A DNA stretch of 64,000 nt from Gemmatimonadota bacterium (GCA_040388535.1 JAZKBR010000007.1:254862-318861), one strand, 5' to 3'. Positions 52,613 through 61,650 are shown, numbered from the stretch's first letter. Notes: generated from the letters alone by a model not told the origin. A program made the numbers and translations.

Positions 52613-54006
52613 CCGCGGTGATGCTCGCACTGGTTGCGCTCGCCCTGATCGCGGTCACCACGCTTCGCCGAGACGTTGCCGGCCCGCGACGGCAGCTCCG
52701 TGTGCTCGCCACGATCGTCGTGGTGGTGATGCTCTGGCTCCTCGCACCTCGACCGCCGGGACGCGACCAGGATGTCAATTCGCAAGCTCGGGTCGCGATC
52801 CCTGCGGATTCGATTTTCTGGACCCGTCGCGTGACGGTGGGCGACCGGGTGGTGGTGCGCGGTCGCGTCGACAGCACCCGAATGGTGATGCTGCGCCTCC
52901 GTGGTCCGGATGGCAAGGTCGATTCGGTCGCGGCACAGGGAAAGTTCACACTTGGAGCAGCCACCCACGCGCCGGGACACTGGCAGTGGCGACTCGAGAT
53001 GGGGAAGCGGACCATCGACATTGGCGTCGATGTCCGTCCGCAACCCTCCCTGCGACTGTTGATCGTTGAGGGGCGGCCATCCTTTGAGACCGCCGCGCTG
53101 GCGCGGAGACTTGCCGCGCAGGGCGCGTCGGTCACCACGGTGACGCGCCTGACCGCGGCTGATGAGCGAGTCACCCAGGCTGGTCCGCATCCGCCAGCCC
53201 GCACCTGGTCCAGCGACAACCTGGCTTCACTCGATGCCGTGATGATCGCGTCAGGCGGCGGCGCGCTGATTGATGTGGCGTCGCGGGCCAGGATCCTGGC
53301 CGAAGTCGATCGTGGTCTTGGCCTGATCCACCTCGTCGATTCGCTGCACTCACGTTCCGACTGGTTTCCGTTCACCACATCGGTGGCTGGTCTGGCTCCG
53401 ATCTCGGTGCAGCCGCTGCTGGATGGCACGCGGGCGAGCACGCTCATCGCCGCTGCCCCGATCACTCTCAGTGGCGGCAATCCCCTGGCAATGGCAGCCG
53501 GCGGTGTCTCCCTTGCGCGGCAGAGTCCCCGGGGCATTGGGGTCGTTGTGGCGGTGCGCGCCCTGAATACGCGGAGTTGGTCCCTGGCAGGCAACGATTC
53601 CCTTGCAGGCGTGTTCTGGGCGCGGCTGCTCGCGGCAGCGTTGCGACCCGCGCGCGCCGAGTGGCGTGTCAGTGATGAGACCGCGGCGCAGGTAGACCAA
53701 CCCATCGTGGTAGAACGCGTCGGCGAACCCACTCCCGAGGCCGAACTGCGTGAGGCTGGCGCCAGCCCGGAACGCGTACGCTTGCCTGCAGCCCCGGGAG
53801 ACACGCTCAGGCGGCGCACAATGCTGTGGCCGAGCCACCCGGGCTGGCTTTCACTGTCCTCAGGAAGGGACACCCTGTGGCTCCTGATAGGGGCAGCTCC
53901 ACCGGCTTCCCCTGTCAGCCAGGATTCCGATCCTGCCTCATCCTTTCGGTGGCTCGCCTGGATGGCGCTTCTGGCAGGAATTACCGTCCTGTGGCGTCGG
54001 CGCTGA
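52609..54006 (+). CDS. Membrane protein, last gene of the TldD-MoxR operon
   Basis: A 465-residue protein from a GTG overlapping the previous stop (GTGA). Two N-terminal helices (about 4-14 and 28-46), a soluble region with a Rossmann-like L-L-I-V-E-G-R-P-S-F-E and V-M-I-A-S-G-G-G-A-L, then a C-terminal helix followed by W-R-R-R. This helix-(glutamine-amidotransferase-like)-helix plan occurs in Bat-cluster proteins, but no catalytic Cys is seen, so it is probably a structural or binding variant. Confidence 0.72.
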   Translation: MTAVMLALVALALIAVTTLRRDVAGPRRQLRVLATIVVVVMLWLLAPRPPGRDQDVNSQARVAIPADSIFWTRRVTVGDRVVVRGRVDSTRMVMLRLRGPDGKVDSVAAQGKFTLGAATHAPGHWQWRLEMGKRTIDIGVDVRPQPSLRLLIVEGRPSFETAALARRLAAQGASVTTVTRLTAADERVTQAGPHPPARTWSSDNLASLDAVMIASGGGALIDVASRARILAEVDRGLGLIHLVDSLHSRSDWFPFTTSVAGLAPISVQPLLDGTRASTLIAAAPITLSGGNPLAMAAGGVSLARQSPRGIGVVVAVRALNTRSWSLAGNDSLAGVFWARLLAAALRPARAEWRVSDETAAQVDQPIVVERVGEPTPEAELREAGASPERVRLPAAPGDTLRRRTMLWPSHPGWLSLSSGRDTLWLLIGAAPPASPVSQDSDPASSFRWLAWMALLAGITVLWRRR

Positions 54007-54104
54007 GGCGATACCGTCGCACCTCGCGTCATCCCGCCTGCATCAGCCGCCGGACCGCGCTTTAGTTCCCGGTCCCGCTACCGACACTCAACTCGTTGCC
54101 GCAT

Positions 54105-54122
54105 CGTGACCTCGGGGTCACG
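54105..54122. other. Inverted repeat in the gap before the small acidic gene
   Basis: CGTGACC (54105-54111) and GGTCACG (54116-54122) form a perfect 7-bp inverted repeat with a 4-nt spacer in the 281-nt gap after the operon. It could be a hairpin or an operator. The rest of the gap shows nothing I can assign. Confidence 0.3.
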
Positions 54123-54287
54123 GCGCTGCGACGGTCCCCGGGCTTCTTCCGCGGACCTGGCCGTATGGCACGAAGTATGAGGTAGAAACCATTGCGCGAC
54201 GGCCCGTCTCAGTGACGGCGCCGGATCCACCGCTCCACCGTGTCACCCGGACGCGTGATGGAACGACGCGCAAGCAAGGAGGGTCCC

Positions 54288-54470
54288 ATGTTCGGCGATT
54301 CAATGTTTGACGAAGAAGACCGGCTGCGCCGCGCCGAGGAAGGGCGCGAAGACGAAATCGAGACCGGCCACGAGGAGCAGACCGACTTCGCTCCTGCGGG
54401 CAGCCTCGATGATCGCCTTCGCCGCCGCCAGGCCATCGCCCAGCTCCTGCGCGAAGTAGGCGGCTGCTAG
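54288..54470 (+). CDS. Small acidic hypothetical protein
   Basis: A 60-residue protein with a strong AAGGAGGG ribosome site 6 nt before the ATG. It is rich in Glu, Asp and Arg (D-E-E-D-R-L-R-R-A-E-E-G-R-E-D-E-I-E-T-G-H-E-E), probably a charged helix, with a short C-terminal helix ending G-G-C. No family recognised. Its stop TAG shares the palindromic CTAG with the stop of the convergent ABC transporter. Confidence 0.65.
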   Translation: MFGDSMFDEEDRLRRAEEGREDEIETGHEEQTDFAPAGSLDDRLRRRQAIAQLLREVGGC

Positions 54471-56338
54471 GGTCGCTGGCGAGTAGCTCCCGCGAGCTCC
54501 TCGCCAGGATTCACGTAACGATCAATTGCCTGGCGGTACTGCCGGTCATAGAGTGAACGGTACCGCCCACCAAGTTCCACGAGTTCCGCGTGGGTCCCCC
54601 GCTCCGCGATCTCGCCTCCCTCCAGCACCAGGATCTGATCGGCCGCCGTGATCGTCGAGAGACGATGCGCAATGACGAAAGTCGTCCGGCCCGCCCGCAA
54701 CTGTGCCAGCCCGTCCTGAATCAGCGACTCGCTTTCCGAATCGAGTGACGAGGTCGCCTCGTCCAGGATCAGGATCGCCGGATCCGCCAGAATCGCGCGC
54801 GCAATCGCGACCCGCTGCCGCTGCCCCCCGCTCAGCTTCACCCCGCGTTCTCCTACAATCGTCTGGTATCCCAGTTCGAACCGCAGCGCGAACTCGTCGC
54901 AGTGTGCGATCGCCGCCGCTCGCAACACCTCGGCTTCGGTGGCGTCCGGCTTCGCGAAGCGGATGTTGTCGAGCACGGTGCCATCGAAGAGGAAGTTGTC
55001 TTGCAGCACGATGCCGAGCTTGCTGCGGTACTCGCGCAGTCGCATGCCGCCCAGGTCGCGACCGTCGATGAGGATCCGGCCGCTGTCGGGCCGATTGAAT
55101 GCCATCACCAGCGAGACGAGAGTGCTCTTTCCCGAGCCGCTGGTTCCGACCAGCGCGGTCGTCGAGCCGGCGGGGGCATCGAAGGTGACATCCTTGAGTA
55201 CCGGAACGCCGGGTTCGTACGAAAAGGTGACGTGGTCGAATTCGACGTGCCCTGACACGGCTCCGATCGGCTCGAGTTCCGCATCCCCCTCGTCTTCAGT
55301 CGCCAGCGCCCGGAGCTCACGGATACGGTCGAGTCCCGCGAATGCCTCGGTAATCTGGGTGCCGATCGACGCGATCTGGATCAGCGGCGCGGCGAGGAGG
55401 CCGGTGAGGAAGACGTACTGGAAGAGATCACCCTTGGACATCCGCCCCGCGATGATGTCGTGGCCACCGACAATGATGAGCAGCGTGCCGATGATTCCGA
55501 CAATCACCGTCGAGAGCGCCGTGGTCGCCGAGACGCCGGTCATCGTTGCCGCCACGTTGCGGAAGAGCTTGTTGGCCCCCTTCGCGAAGGCGTGTTGCTC
55601 CCGTCGTTCCGCCGTGTAGGCCTTGACCACCCGGATCCCGGAGATCCCTTCCACCAGTCGACCAGTGACCTCGGCGTTGAGCTTGCCGCGTTCGCGGAAG
55701 ATCGGTCGCAACCTGGTGAACGCGAACGCCATACCGCCGCCGAAACCGATCAGCAGGACGGCAGTGACCGACGTCAGTCGCCAGTTGATGGCCATCAGCC
55801 AGATAAAGGCGACGATCGCCGTGATGGCTCCGCCGAGGAGTTGCACCAGGCCGGTGCCGACGAGATTGCGGATCCCGTCGGCATCGTTCATCACCCGGGA
55901 TACCAGCTGGCCCGTCTGGGTGGCGTCGAATGTCCTGATCGGGAGGCGGACGAGATGGGCCTGCACCGCGCGGCGCATTTCGGTGATCGCCCGCTGCGCT
56001 GCGACGCCGAGAATCTGCGACACCCCGAAGGACGACGCCGCCTGCACCAGCGTCGCGACACCGACGGCCGCAGCGAGCGGCCAGAGCAGCGAACCGTTGT
56101 TGGTCGGGATCACGTTGTCGATCAGTTGCTTCGACGACCAGGGGAGCACGAACCCGGCGGCACGGTTGATGAGCATGAGCACGAAGCCAAGTGCGAGCCG
56201 TCGGCGATGCTGCCAGAGGAGCTCGCGCGCCTCACGCCAGGCCATCGCGGTCGTGATCTTCTTCTTTTCCTTCGGGGGGGTGGGACCGGTCCCGCGGGCT
56301 CCAGCCCGGATGGCGCCACTACCTAGCGGTGCTCGCAA
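54467..56338 (-). CDS. ABC exporter (MsbA/multidrug type), fused permease and ATPase
   Basis: A 623-residue half-transporter. Six transmembrane helices (about 45-320) precede an ATPase with Walker A G-T-S-G-S-G-K-S-T, Q-loop V-L-Q-D-N-F-L-F, signature L-S-G-G-Q-R-Q-R, Walker B I-L-I-L-D-E-A-T-S-S-L-D and H-loop I-A-H-R-L. It should work as a homodimer exporting lipid or hydrophobic compounds. The start is unclear: TTG at 56338 keeps a basic P-P-K-E-K-K-K leader usual in relatives; ATG at 56245 would begin at M-A-W-R-E-A-R. Confidence 0.92.
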   Translation of the reverse strand: MRAPLGSGAIRAGARGTGPTPPKEKKKITTAMAWREARELLWQHRRRLALGFVLMLINRAAGFVLPWSSKQLIDNVIPTNNGSLLWPLAAAVGVATLVQAASSFGVSQILGVAAQRAITEMRRAVQAHLVRLPIRTFDATQTGQLVSRVMNDADGIRNLVGTGLVQLLGGAITAIVAFIWLMAINWRLTSVTAVLLIGFGGGMAFAFTRLRPIFRERGKLNAEVTGRLVEGISGIRVVKAYTAERREQHAFAKGANKLFRNVAATMTGVSATTALSTVIVGIIGTLLIIVGGHDIIAGRMSKGDLFQYVFLTGLLAAPLIQIASIGTQITEAFAGLDRIRELRALATEDEGDAELEPIGAVSGHVEFDHVTFSYEPGVPVLKDVTFDAPAGSTTALVGTSGSGKSTLVSLVMAFNRPDSGRILIDGRDLGGMRLREYRSKLGIVLQDNFLFDGTVLDNIRFAKPDATEAEVLRAAAIAHCDEFALRFELGYQTIVGERGVKLSGGQRQRVAIARAILADPAILILDEATSSLDSESESLIQDGLAQLRAGRTTFVIAHRLSTITAADQILVLEGGEIAERGTHAELVELGGRYRSLYDRQYRQAIDRYVNPGEELAGATRQRP

Positions 56339-56681
56339 GCGTGTCGAGGTCAGATCGGGCTCCAGGCGTAGAGAGACACCACCGGTAACCGTCCCGCACG
56401 GTAATTCGTTCCCGGCCGACGGCTACCAATGGTATTCCCTCGCTCGGCGCACAGCCACCCTCAGCGGGCGCCGAGTGATCGGAGCGCGTCGCGCACGGCA
56501 AACCTCAGATCATCGCCGCCTTGAGCGGCCAGCACGGTCGAGTCGATCGGGGTCCTCGACGACGCGGGGAGCGGTCGGATGGCGGCACCAGGGTGGAACA
56601 CCCCATTGAGACGCCGGTCAGCCGCGATGAGTTTACCCTACTAGGGGCGCCGCATGGCGGCCCAGCCACCAGGAGTGACAT
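56339..56681. other. Gene-free interval
   Basis: 343 nt between the ABC exporter start and the small acidic gene. I see no convincing promoter, RNA or gene. It is GC-rich like the coding DNA; a 60-codon minus-strand frame (56319-56501) has no ribosome site or family motif. Confidence 0.5.
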
Positions 56682-56975
56682 ATGAGCGTGTTCGACGAGC
56701 TGGATGAGAAGGCGCGGGAGTTCGCGGCCAAGGCCAGGGCGGCGCTCGATAACCCCGATGAATTCATGGCCAGAACCCGGGAACGGGTTGAGGAAGCGGT
56801 CGGCGAGGCGAAGGAAGATCTCGAGGAATTCGCCAAGGACGCCGAGGAAGAGTTCAAGGGAATCAGGGAACGGATGGCCGATTTCCTCGAGTGTGGACCC
56901 AAGGCCGAGAAGGCTGCCACACCGGAGCCGACGAAGCCGCCTGAGGAGCCGACGCCCCCAGCCGACCCGGCCTGA
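56682..56975 (+). CDS. Small acidic helical protein
   Basis: A 97-residue protein with AGGAG 8-9 nt before the ATG. Residues 1-70 form charged heptad-like helices (L-D-E-K-A-R-E-F-A-A-K-A, E-E-A-V-G-E-A-K-E-D-L-E-E-F), as in small stress or antitoxin-like helical proteins. The tail is Pro/Glu-rich. The region has one Cys (E-C-G-P-K). Function unknown. A GC hairpin follows. Confidence 0.68.
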   Translation: MSVFDELDEKAREFAAKARAALDNPDEFMARTRERVEEAVGEAKEDLEEFAKDAEEEFKGIRERMADFLECGPKAEKAATPEPTKPPEEPTPPADPA

Positions 56976-56994
56976 CCAGCGTTCCAGCATCGGA

Positions 56995-57015
56995 ACCCCG
57001 CCTACCCGGCGGGGT
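56995..57015 (+). terminator. Hairpin after the small acidic gene
   Basis: ACCCCGCC pairs perfectly with GGCGGGGT across a 5-nt loop, 20 nt after the stop codon. A short CTTTTCC lies 8 nt beyond, so termination is plausible. Confidence 0.5.
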
Positions 57016-57060
57016 GGACAACTTTTCCAGATCTCCCGGCGTACCAAGGTCCGTGGTGCC

Positions 57061-57080
57061 ACTCGGCGCTTCCGCCGAGT
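57061..57080. other. Hairpin in the leader of the TonB receptor gene
   Basis: ACTCGGCG and CGCCGAGT form a perfect 8-bp stem with loop CTTC, 35 nt upstream of the receptor ATG. Likely part of the 5' leader; a regulatory role is possible but untested. Confidence 0.4.
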
Positions 57081-57114
57081 TCGTGCCGAAGGACCCCCGA
57101 CACCGGGAAGCGTG

Positions 57115-60100
57115 ATGCAGAGTCGATTGTTCGCCCGCCCAATGGGCTTCGTGATGGTGCTGGTCGCTCTCCTCGTTGTGGCGGCCCGCCCGGCGGGCGC
57201 GCAGACCGGCAGCTCGGTCGACGTGATCACCGGAACCATCACCGACGCGAACGCCAAGCCGGTCGCCGGTGCGATCATCGAGGCATACAGCATCGAGAGT
57301 CAGGTCACCAAGAAGACCACATCGAACGACAAGGGTCGCTACACGATCTTCTTCAATGACGGTACGGGTCAGTATCGCGTGACCGTTCGTCAGATCGGCA
57401 AGCAGCCGTTCATCCAGAACGTGTCGCGGCAGTCGGACGACGATCGCATCATCCTGAATGTGAAGCTCGGCGAGAAGCCGGTGGTGCTGCAGGAGATCAC
57501 CTCGCGCGCCAACCGCCAGCCGGCCGGCAACCAGAACGACCGCCCCACTCCGGGCAGCACCGAGCGTAACATCTCGGCCGACCAGGCCGCCAAGCTCCCG
57601 ATCGATGCCTCCGATCTCGCCGCGCTCGCCGCTCTCGCGCCGGGCGTCGTCGTCACGCCGGGGAGCGACTCCACCGGCGCCTCGTTCTCGGTGGCCGGGC
57701 AGAGCACCTCGCAGAACAGCTTCGTCGTCGACGGTTCCTCGATGAGCGGCGGCAACAGCTCGCTGCCGCAGGATGCCATCCGCGGCACGCGTGTCATCAC
57801 CAGCACCTACGACGTCGCGCGCGGTCAATTCAGCGGCGGCCAGGTTTCGGCGACGACTCGCGGCGGCAGCAACGTCGTGCAGGGCTCACTCAGCGCGAAC
57901 CTGCAGGATCGTCATCTGGCGTGGGGTTCGGCGACCAACAACGTCTTCACTGCGGGCCAGACCAGCCAGCAACTCGGTGCCGGCTTCGGCGGCCCGGTCA
58001 AGAAGGACAAGCTCTTCCTCTATGGTGCCGTGCAGCTCAACCGGGCGATGGCGCCGATCGCGACGCTCGACGCGGCGGATGCCACCACGCTCGCGCGCCT
58101 CGGGGCATCGAGTGACTCGGTCGCCCGCTTCATCACGCTCGCCGACGCGACGGGGCTGACCGCGCGCGCCGGCACCATCGACAACAATCGCACCACCGAC
58201 CGCCTCACCAGCACGCTCCGCTTCGACTGGAACGCTGCCGACCGCCATACGGTGACCGTCCGTGGCGACCTGAACCTCAATGGCTCCGATCCGACGCGCA
58301 TTGGCTCGACCCAGCTGGCGCAGGTCGGTGGCAACCAGACCGGCTCGGGCGGCGGCGTGCAGCTGTCGGTCGCGTCACGCTTCGGCACTGCCATCACGAA
58401 CGAACTTCGGGTGTACGGCTCGAAGAACACCAGCAAGTCGGAAGGCTTCCTCAACGTCCCAACCGGCCGCGTCCAGAACTTCTCGACCCTCGATGACGGC
58501 AGTGTCTCGACCAGCACCTTCGGCTTCGGTGGCAATACCGGCCTGCCGCAGCACAACGACACCCGCGCCCTCGAAATCTCGGAAGAGATCTCGCTGCTTC
58601 CCGGTGGCGGCGCACATCGCTTCCGCCTGGGCCTGCTGACGAACGTATCGCACTTTGACCAGGACGTGACCAACAACCGTTGGGGCTCGTTCTTCTACAA
58701 CTCGCTCGCCGACTTCGCCAGCAACACCCCGGCGTCCTTCAGCCGCACGCTGCAGCCGACCGTGCGCAGCGGCAGGGCCATGAACTCTGCGGTCTACCTC
58801 AGCGATGTGTGGCGCCCGGGCCAGAATCTCCAGCTGACGCTGGGCGGGCGGTTCGAGCGCAGCAGCTATGCAGGCGCACCGGCACGCAACGCCGCCGTCG
58901 AGAGCATCTTCGGGGTGCGGACCGATCTGCTGCCGACCGAGAGCTACTTCACGCCCCGCCTCGGTTTCTCGTGGACGATCCCGTCCGGCGAGCAGCAGGG
59001 CCAGGGCCAGCGCGGCTTCTCGCCGCCGGCGCTCGTGGTGCGTGGCGGTGCAGGGATCTTCCGCGGCACCATGCCCAGCACGCTCCCGGGCACGGCGCAG
59101 GCGCAGGCCGGCTTCCTGACGACCGAGACGCAGTTGAGCTGCGTCGGCGGCAACGTTCCGACGCCCGACTGGAACAGCTACGCCAATGATCCGAGCACGA
59201 TTCCGACCGAGTGCATCGGCGGAGGTTCATCGCCGATTCTGACCGGGCGGCCCTCGGTGACCGTGTATGACGCCAACTATGGTGCGGCGAAGACCTACCG
59301 CACCTCGCTCGGCATCACGCGCCGGTTCTGGAATACCTGGTCACTCAACGTCGACGCCTCGTACGTGCGCGGCGTCGGTCAGTCGGCCTCGCGTGACCTG
59401 AACCTGAACGAGACCGCGCGATTCAATATCGGCAACGAGGGCAACCGCCCGGTGTATGCCGATCCGACCCAGATCATCACCACGACCGGCGCGATTCCGC
59501 TGTCGGCGTCGCGCGTTGACGTCAACTACGGCACCGTCAATCAGGTCTTCAGCAAGCTCGAGAACGAGACCAAGCAGCTGACCGCCGGCATCTCGGCGTT
59601 CACGCGTCGTGGCGCCCTGATCAACCTGAACTACACCCTGATGGCCGCGCGCGATCAGGGTGGCGCGGGTGGCGGGTTTGGTGGCGGCTTCGGTGGCGGC
59701 AATTCCACCGCTGGCGATCCGAATGTGTACGAGTGGGCGCGTTCGTCGAGCGATCGGCGGCACAACGTGCAGGTCAACGTGACCTGGCCCTTCAATCAGG
59801 GCCTCGAAATCACTGCCATCGGCAGCATGGTATCGGGGACGCCGTACACCCCGACCGTCGGCAGCGACATCAATGGCGACGGCTCGCGCAACGACCGCGC
59901 CTACATCTTCAATCCCGCGACGACGGCGGACGCCGATGTCTCGGCCGCGATGGCGCGCCTGCTGTCGAGCACTTCCGGCAATGCTCGCTCGTGCCTCGAG
60001 TCGCAGTTCGGCAAGATCGCGGCGCGCAACAGCTGCCGTGGCCCCTGGACGCCGCAGTTCAACCTGCAGGTCAACTGGCGGCCGGCGCAGTTCAATCGCC

Positions 60101-60852
60101 GGATGACCGTCTCGTTCGCCACGGTGAACCTGCTCGGCGGCCTCGATGAACTGGTGCACGGCGCCGACGAGATCAAGGGCTGGGGCGGCAATGCGCGTCC
60201 CGATGCGACCCTGCTCACGGTGAAGGGCTTCGACAGCAACACCCGCCTCTTCAAGTACGTGGTGAATGAGCGCTTCGGCGCCACCAGCGCCGCGTCGACG
60301 TCGATCCGCTCGCCGTTCCAGCTCCGGGTGACCGGGCGGTACACCATCGGTGCGGCGCAAGGTCGTGACGCCTTGCGTGGTGGCTTTGGTGGTGGTGCCC
60401 GTGGAGCCAACGGCGCCAACGGCGCCCAGGGCGGCGGCAACTTCGCCCAGCAGTTCCTGACGCGGATCCGCGAAGCAGCACCGAACCCGGCCAAGTCGGC
60501 GCTCGAGCGGAAGGATTCGCTGGCGCTGTCGGCCGCCCAGATCTCCCAGCTGCAGGCGATCGTCGATTCAAGCGATGCCCGGATCACTCCGTTGCTCGCC
60601 GACTTCGAGGCCGAGATGAAGAAGGCTGGTGACAACCCCGACTTCGCGGCGCTGATGCCGAAACTGCGGCCGGTGATGGAAGCGGTTCAGAAGGAACAGA
60701 CGTCTGATCGCGCCAAGGCCAAGGCGATCCTGACTGACGTGCAGTGGGCGCTGCTGCCGGAGAATGTCCGCAACCCGCAGCAGGGTCTGTTCGGTGGCCA
60801 GCGCGGCCCCGGAGGCCAGCAGGGCGGCGGCCGCGGGCCGGCTCGGCCGTAA
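57115..60852 (+). CDS. TonB-dependent receptor with carboxypeptidase-like domain and C-terminal extension
   Basis: A 1245-residue outer-membrane protein. Signal peptide ends P-A-G-A-Q (about 30). Residues about 32-120 are a CarboxypepD_reg-like beta-sandwich (I-T-G-T-I-T-D-A-N-A-K-P-V-A-G-A), then a plug (F-V-V-D-G-S-S-M-S-G-G, about 150-270) and a barrel of about 800 residues with many aromatic-ended strands. F-Q-L-R-V-T-G-R-Y-T-I-G at about 1067-1080 looks like the last strand. About 165 further residues follow: a Gly/Ala linker and a helical domain (A-A-Q-I-S-Q-L-Q-A-I-V-D-S-S-D). The Oar-like family imports large substrates or has adhesive roles. Substrate unknown. Confidence 0.9.
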   Translation: MQSRLFARPMGFVMVLVALLVVAARPAGAQTGSSVDVITGTITDANAKPVAGAIIEAYSIESQVTKKTTSNDKGRYTIFFNDGTGQYRVTVRQIGKQPFIQNVSRQSDDDRIILNVKLGEKPVVLQEITSRANRQPAGNQNDRPTPGSTERNISADQAAKLPIDASDLAALAALAPGVVVTPGSDSTGASFSVAGQSTSQNSFVVDGSSMSGGNSSLPQDAIRGTRVITSTYDVARGQFSGGQVSATTRGGSNVVQGSLSANLQDRHLAWGSATNNVFTAGQTSQQLGAGFGGPVKKDKLFLYGAVQLNRAMAPIATLDAADATTLARLGASSDSVARFITLADATGLTARAGTIDNNRTTDRLTSTLRFDWNAADRHTVTVRGDLNLNGSDPTRIGSTQLAQVGGNQTGSGGGVQLSVASRFGTAITNELRVYGSKNTSKSEGFLNVPTGRVQNFSTLDDGSVSTSTFGFGGNTGLPQHNDTRALEISEEISLLPGGGAHRFRLGLLTNVSHFDQDVTNNRWGSFFYNSLADFASNTPASFSRTLQPTVRSGRAMNSAVYLSDVWRPGQNLQLTLGGRFERSSYAGAPARNAAVESIFGVRTDLLPTESYFTPRLGFSWTIPSGEQQGQGQRGFSPPALVVRGGAGIFRGTMPSTLPGTAQAQAGFLTTETQLSCVGGNVPTPDWNSYANDPSTIPTECIGGGSSPILTGRPSVTVYDANYGAAKTYRTSLGITRRFWNTWSLNVDASYVRGVGQSASRDLNLNETARFNIGNEGNRPVYADPTQIITTTGAIPLSASRVDVNYGTVNQVFSKLENETKQLTAGISAFTRRGALINLNYTLMAARDQGGAGGGFGGGFGGGNSTAGDPNVYEWARSSSDRRHNVQVNVTWPFNQGLEITAIGSMVSGTPYTPTVGSDINGDGSRNDRAYIFNPATTADADVSAAMARLLSSTSGNARSCLESQFGKIAARNSCRGPWTPQFNLQVNWRPAQFNRRMTVSFATVNLLGGLDELVHGADEIKGWGGNARPDATLLTVKGFDSNTRLFKYVVNERFGATSAASTSIRSPFQLRVTGRYTIGAAQGRDALRGGFGGGARGANGANGAQGGGNFAQQFLTRIREAAPNPAKSALERKDSLALSAAQISQLQAIVDSSDARITPLLADFEAEMKKAGDNPDFAALMPKLRPVMEAVQKEQTSDRAKAKAILTDVQWALLPENVRNPQQGLFGGQRGPGGQQGGGRGPARP

Positions 60853-60861
60853 GCAACAACA

Positions 60862-60920
60862 GGGTGACGGATGACGGATGATCGATGGCTCCTTATCCAT
60901 CATCCATCATCCATTATCCA
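60862..60920. repeat. Inverted heptamer arrays (array D)
   Basis: Left arm: GGGTGAC, GGATGAC, GGATGAT, CGATGGC (60862-60889). Right arm: TTATCCA, TCATCCA, TCATCCA, TTATCCA (60893-60920). The reverse complement of TCATCCA is a rotation of GGATGAT. Only 3 nt separate the arms, so the transcript can fold into one long imperfect hairpin, directly ahead of a strong terminator. Confidence 0.85.
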
Positions 60921-60927
60921 GGGATCG

Positions 60928-60964
60928 AAAGCGGGGCCGCTGCAGTCGCAGCGGCCCCGCTTTT
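60928..60964. terminator. Strong bidirectional terminator between TonB receptor and efp
   Basis: AAAGCGGGGCCGCTGC and GCAGCGGCCCCGCTTT form a perfect 16-bp stem with a 4-nt loop AGTC, followed by a T-run on the + strand and, with the A-run at the other side, a U-run on the minus strand. Confidence 0.9.
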
Positions 60965-60986
60965 CATTATCGACAATCCCGTCGTT

Positions 60987-61544
60987 TTATTTCACGCGCT
61001 CGATGTAGGCGCGCTCGGCCGGGTTCACCCGCACGCGCTCGCCCTGCGCCACGAACTCGGGCACGTTGATGGTGACTCCGTTGCTCAGCTTGGCGGGCTT
61101 GGAGGAGGCGTTCTTGGTCGCCGTCTTCATCGCCGGGGCCGTCTCGATGATTTCCATTTCCATCGACTTGGGGAGCGTGAAGGAAATCGGCTTCCCCTCG
61201 AGCCAGACGGCGTCGAAGCTCATCTCCGGGAGCATCCAGGCGGCATCTTCGCCAACGAGCTCGGGATCGAGCGTGTACTGCTCGTAGGTGTCGGCATCCA
61301 TCACGTGCACGCCGTTGCCGTCGGTGTAGACGACTTGCATCGCCTTGGTATCGAGCCGCGCTTCCTCGACCTGCTCGGTGGCCGAGAAGCGATGGTCGGT
61401 CGACATGCCATTGGCGAGGTTGCGCAGGCGAACCTGCACGAAGGCGCGGAGGTTGCCCGGCGTACGGTGGGTGAAGTCCATCACGAGGTGCGGCTTCCCC
61501 TCGTAGTAGATCACATTGCCCTTGCGGATGTCGTTGGCTTTCAT
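60987..61544 (-). CDS. efp: Elongation factor P, variant tip loop
   Basis: A 185-residue EF-P with the usual three beta domains (KOW-like about 1-62, OB about 65-125, C-terminal OB about 128-185). It rescues ribosomes stalled at polyproline. The tip of domain I reads R-T-P-G-N31-L-R-A-F; the residue at the E. coli Lys34 position is Asn, not Lys or Arg. The ATG at 61544 begins the family's M-K-A-N-D-I-R-K-G. No epmA, epmB or earP is in the window. Confidence 0.93.
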   Translation of the reverse strand: MKANDIRKGNVIYYEGKPHLVMDFTHRTPGNLRAFVQVRLRNLANGMSTDHRFSATEQVEEARLDTKAMQVVYTDGNGVHVMDADTYEQYTLDPELVGEDAAWMLPEMSFDAVWLEGKPISFTLPKSMEMEIIETAPAMKTATKNASSKPAKLSNGVTINVPEFVAQGERVRVNPAERAYIERVK

Positions 61545-61650
61545 CGTGGCTCTCGGTGGTGACGGTCCCGGGCGGGCTCCACGGCCCGCGCGGGGCGTAA
61601 AATCCACCGCTGGTGCCCCCGGGACAAGGGTCCCGCCGAGTGCAGGAGGC

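Noticed and set aside
56505-57293. Minus-strand frame of 262 codons across the small acidic gene
   Set aside because: The + strand gene has a good ribosome site and a hairpin terminator; the minus frame has neither.
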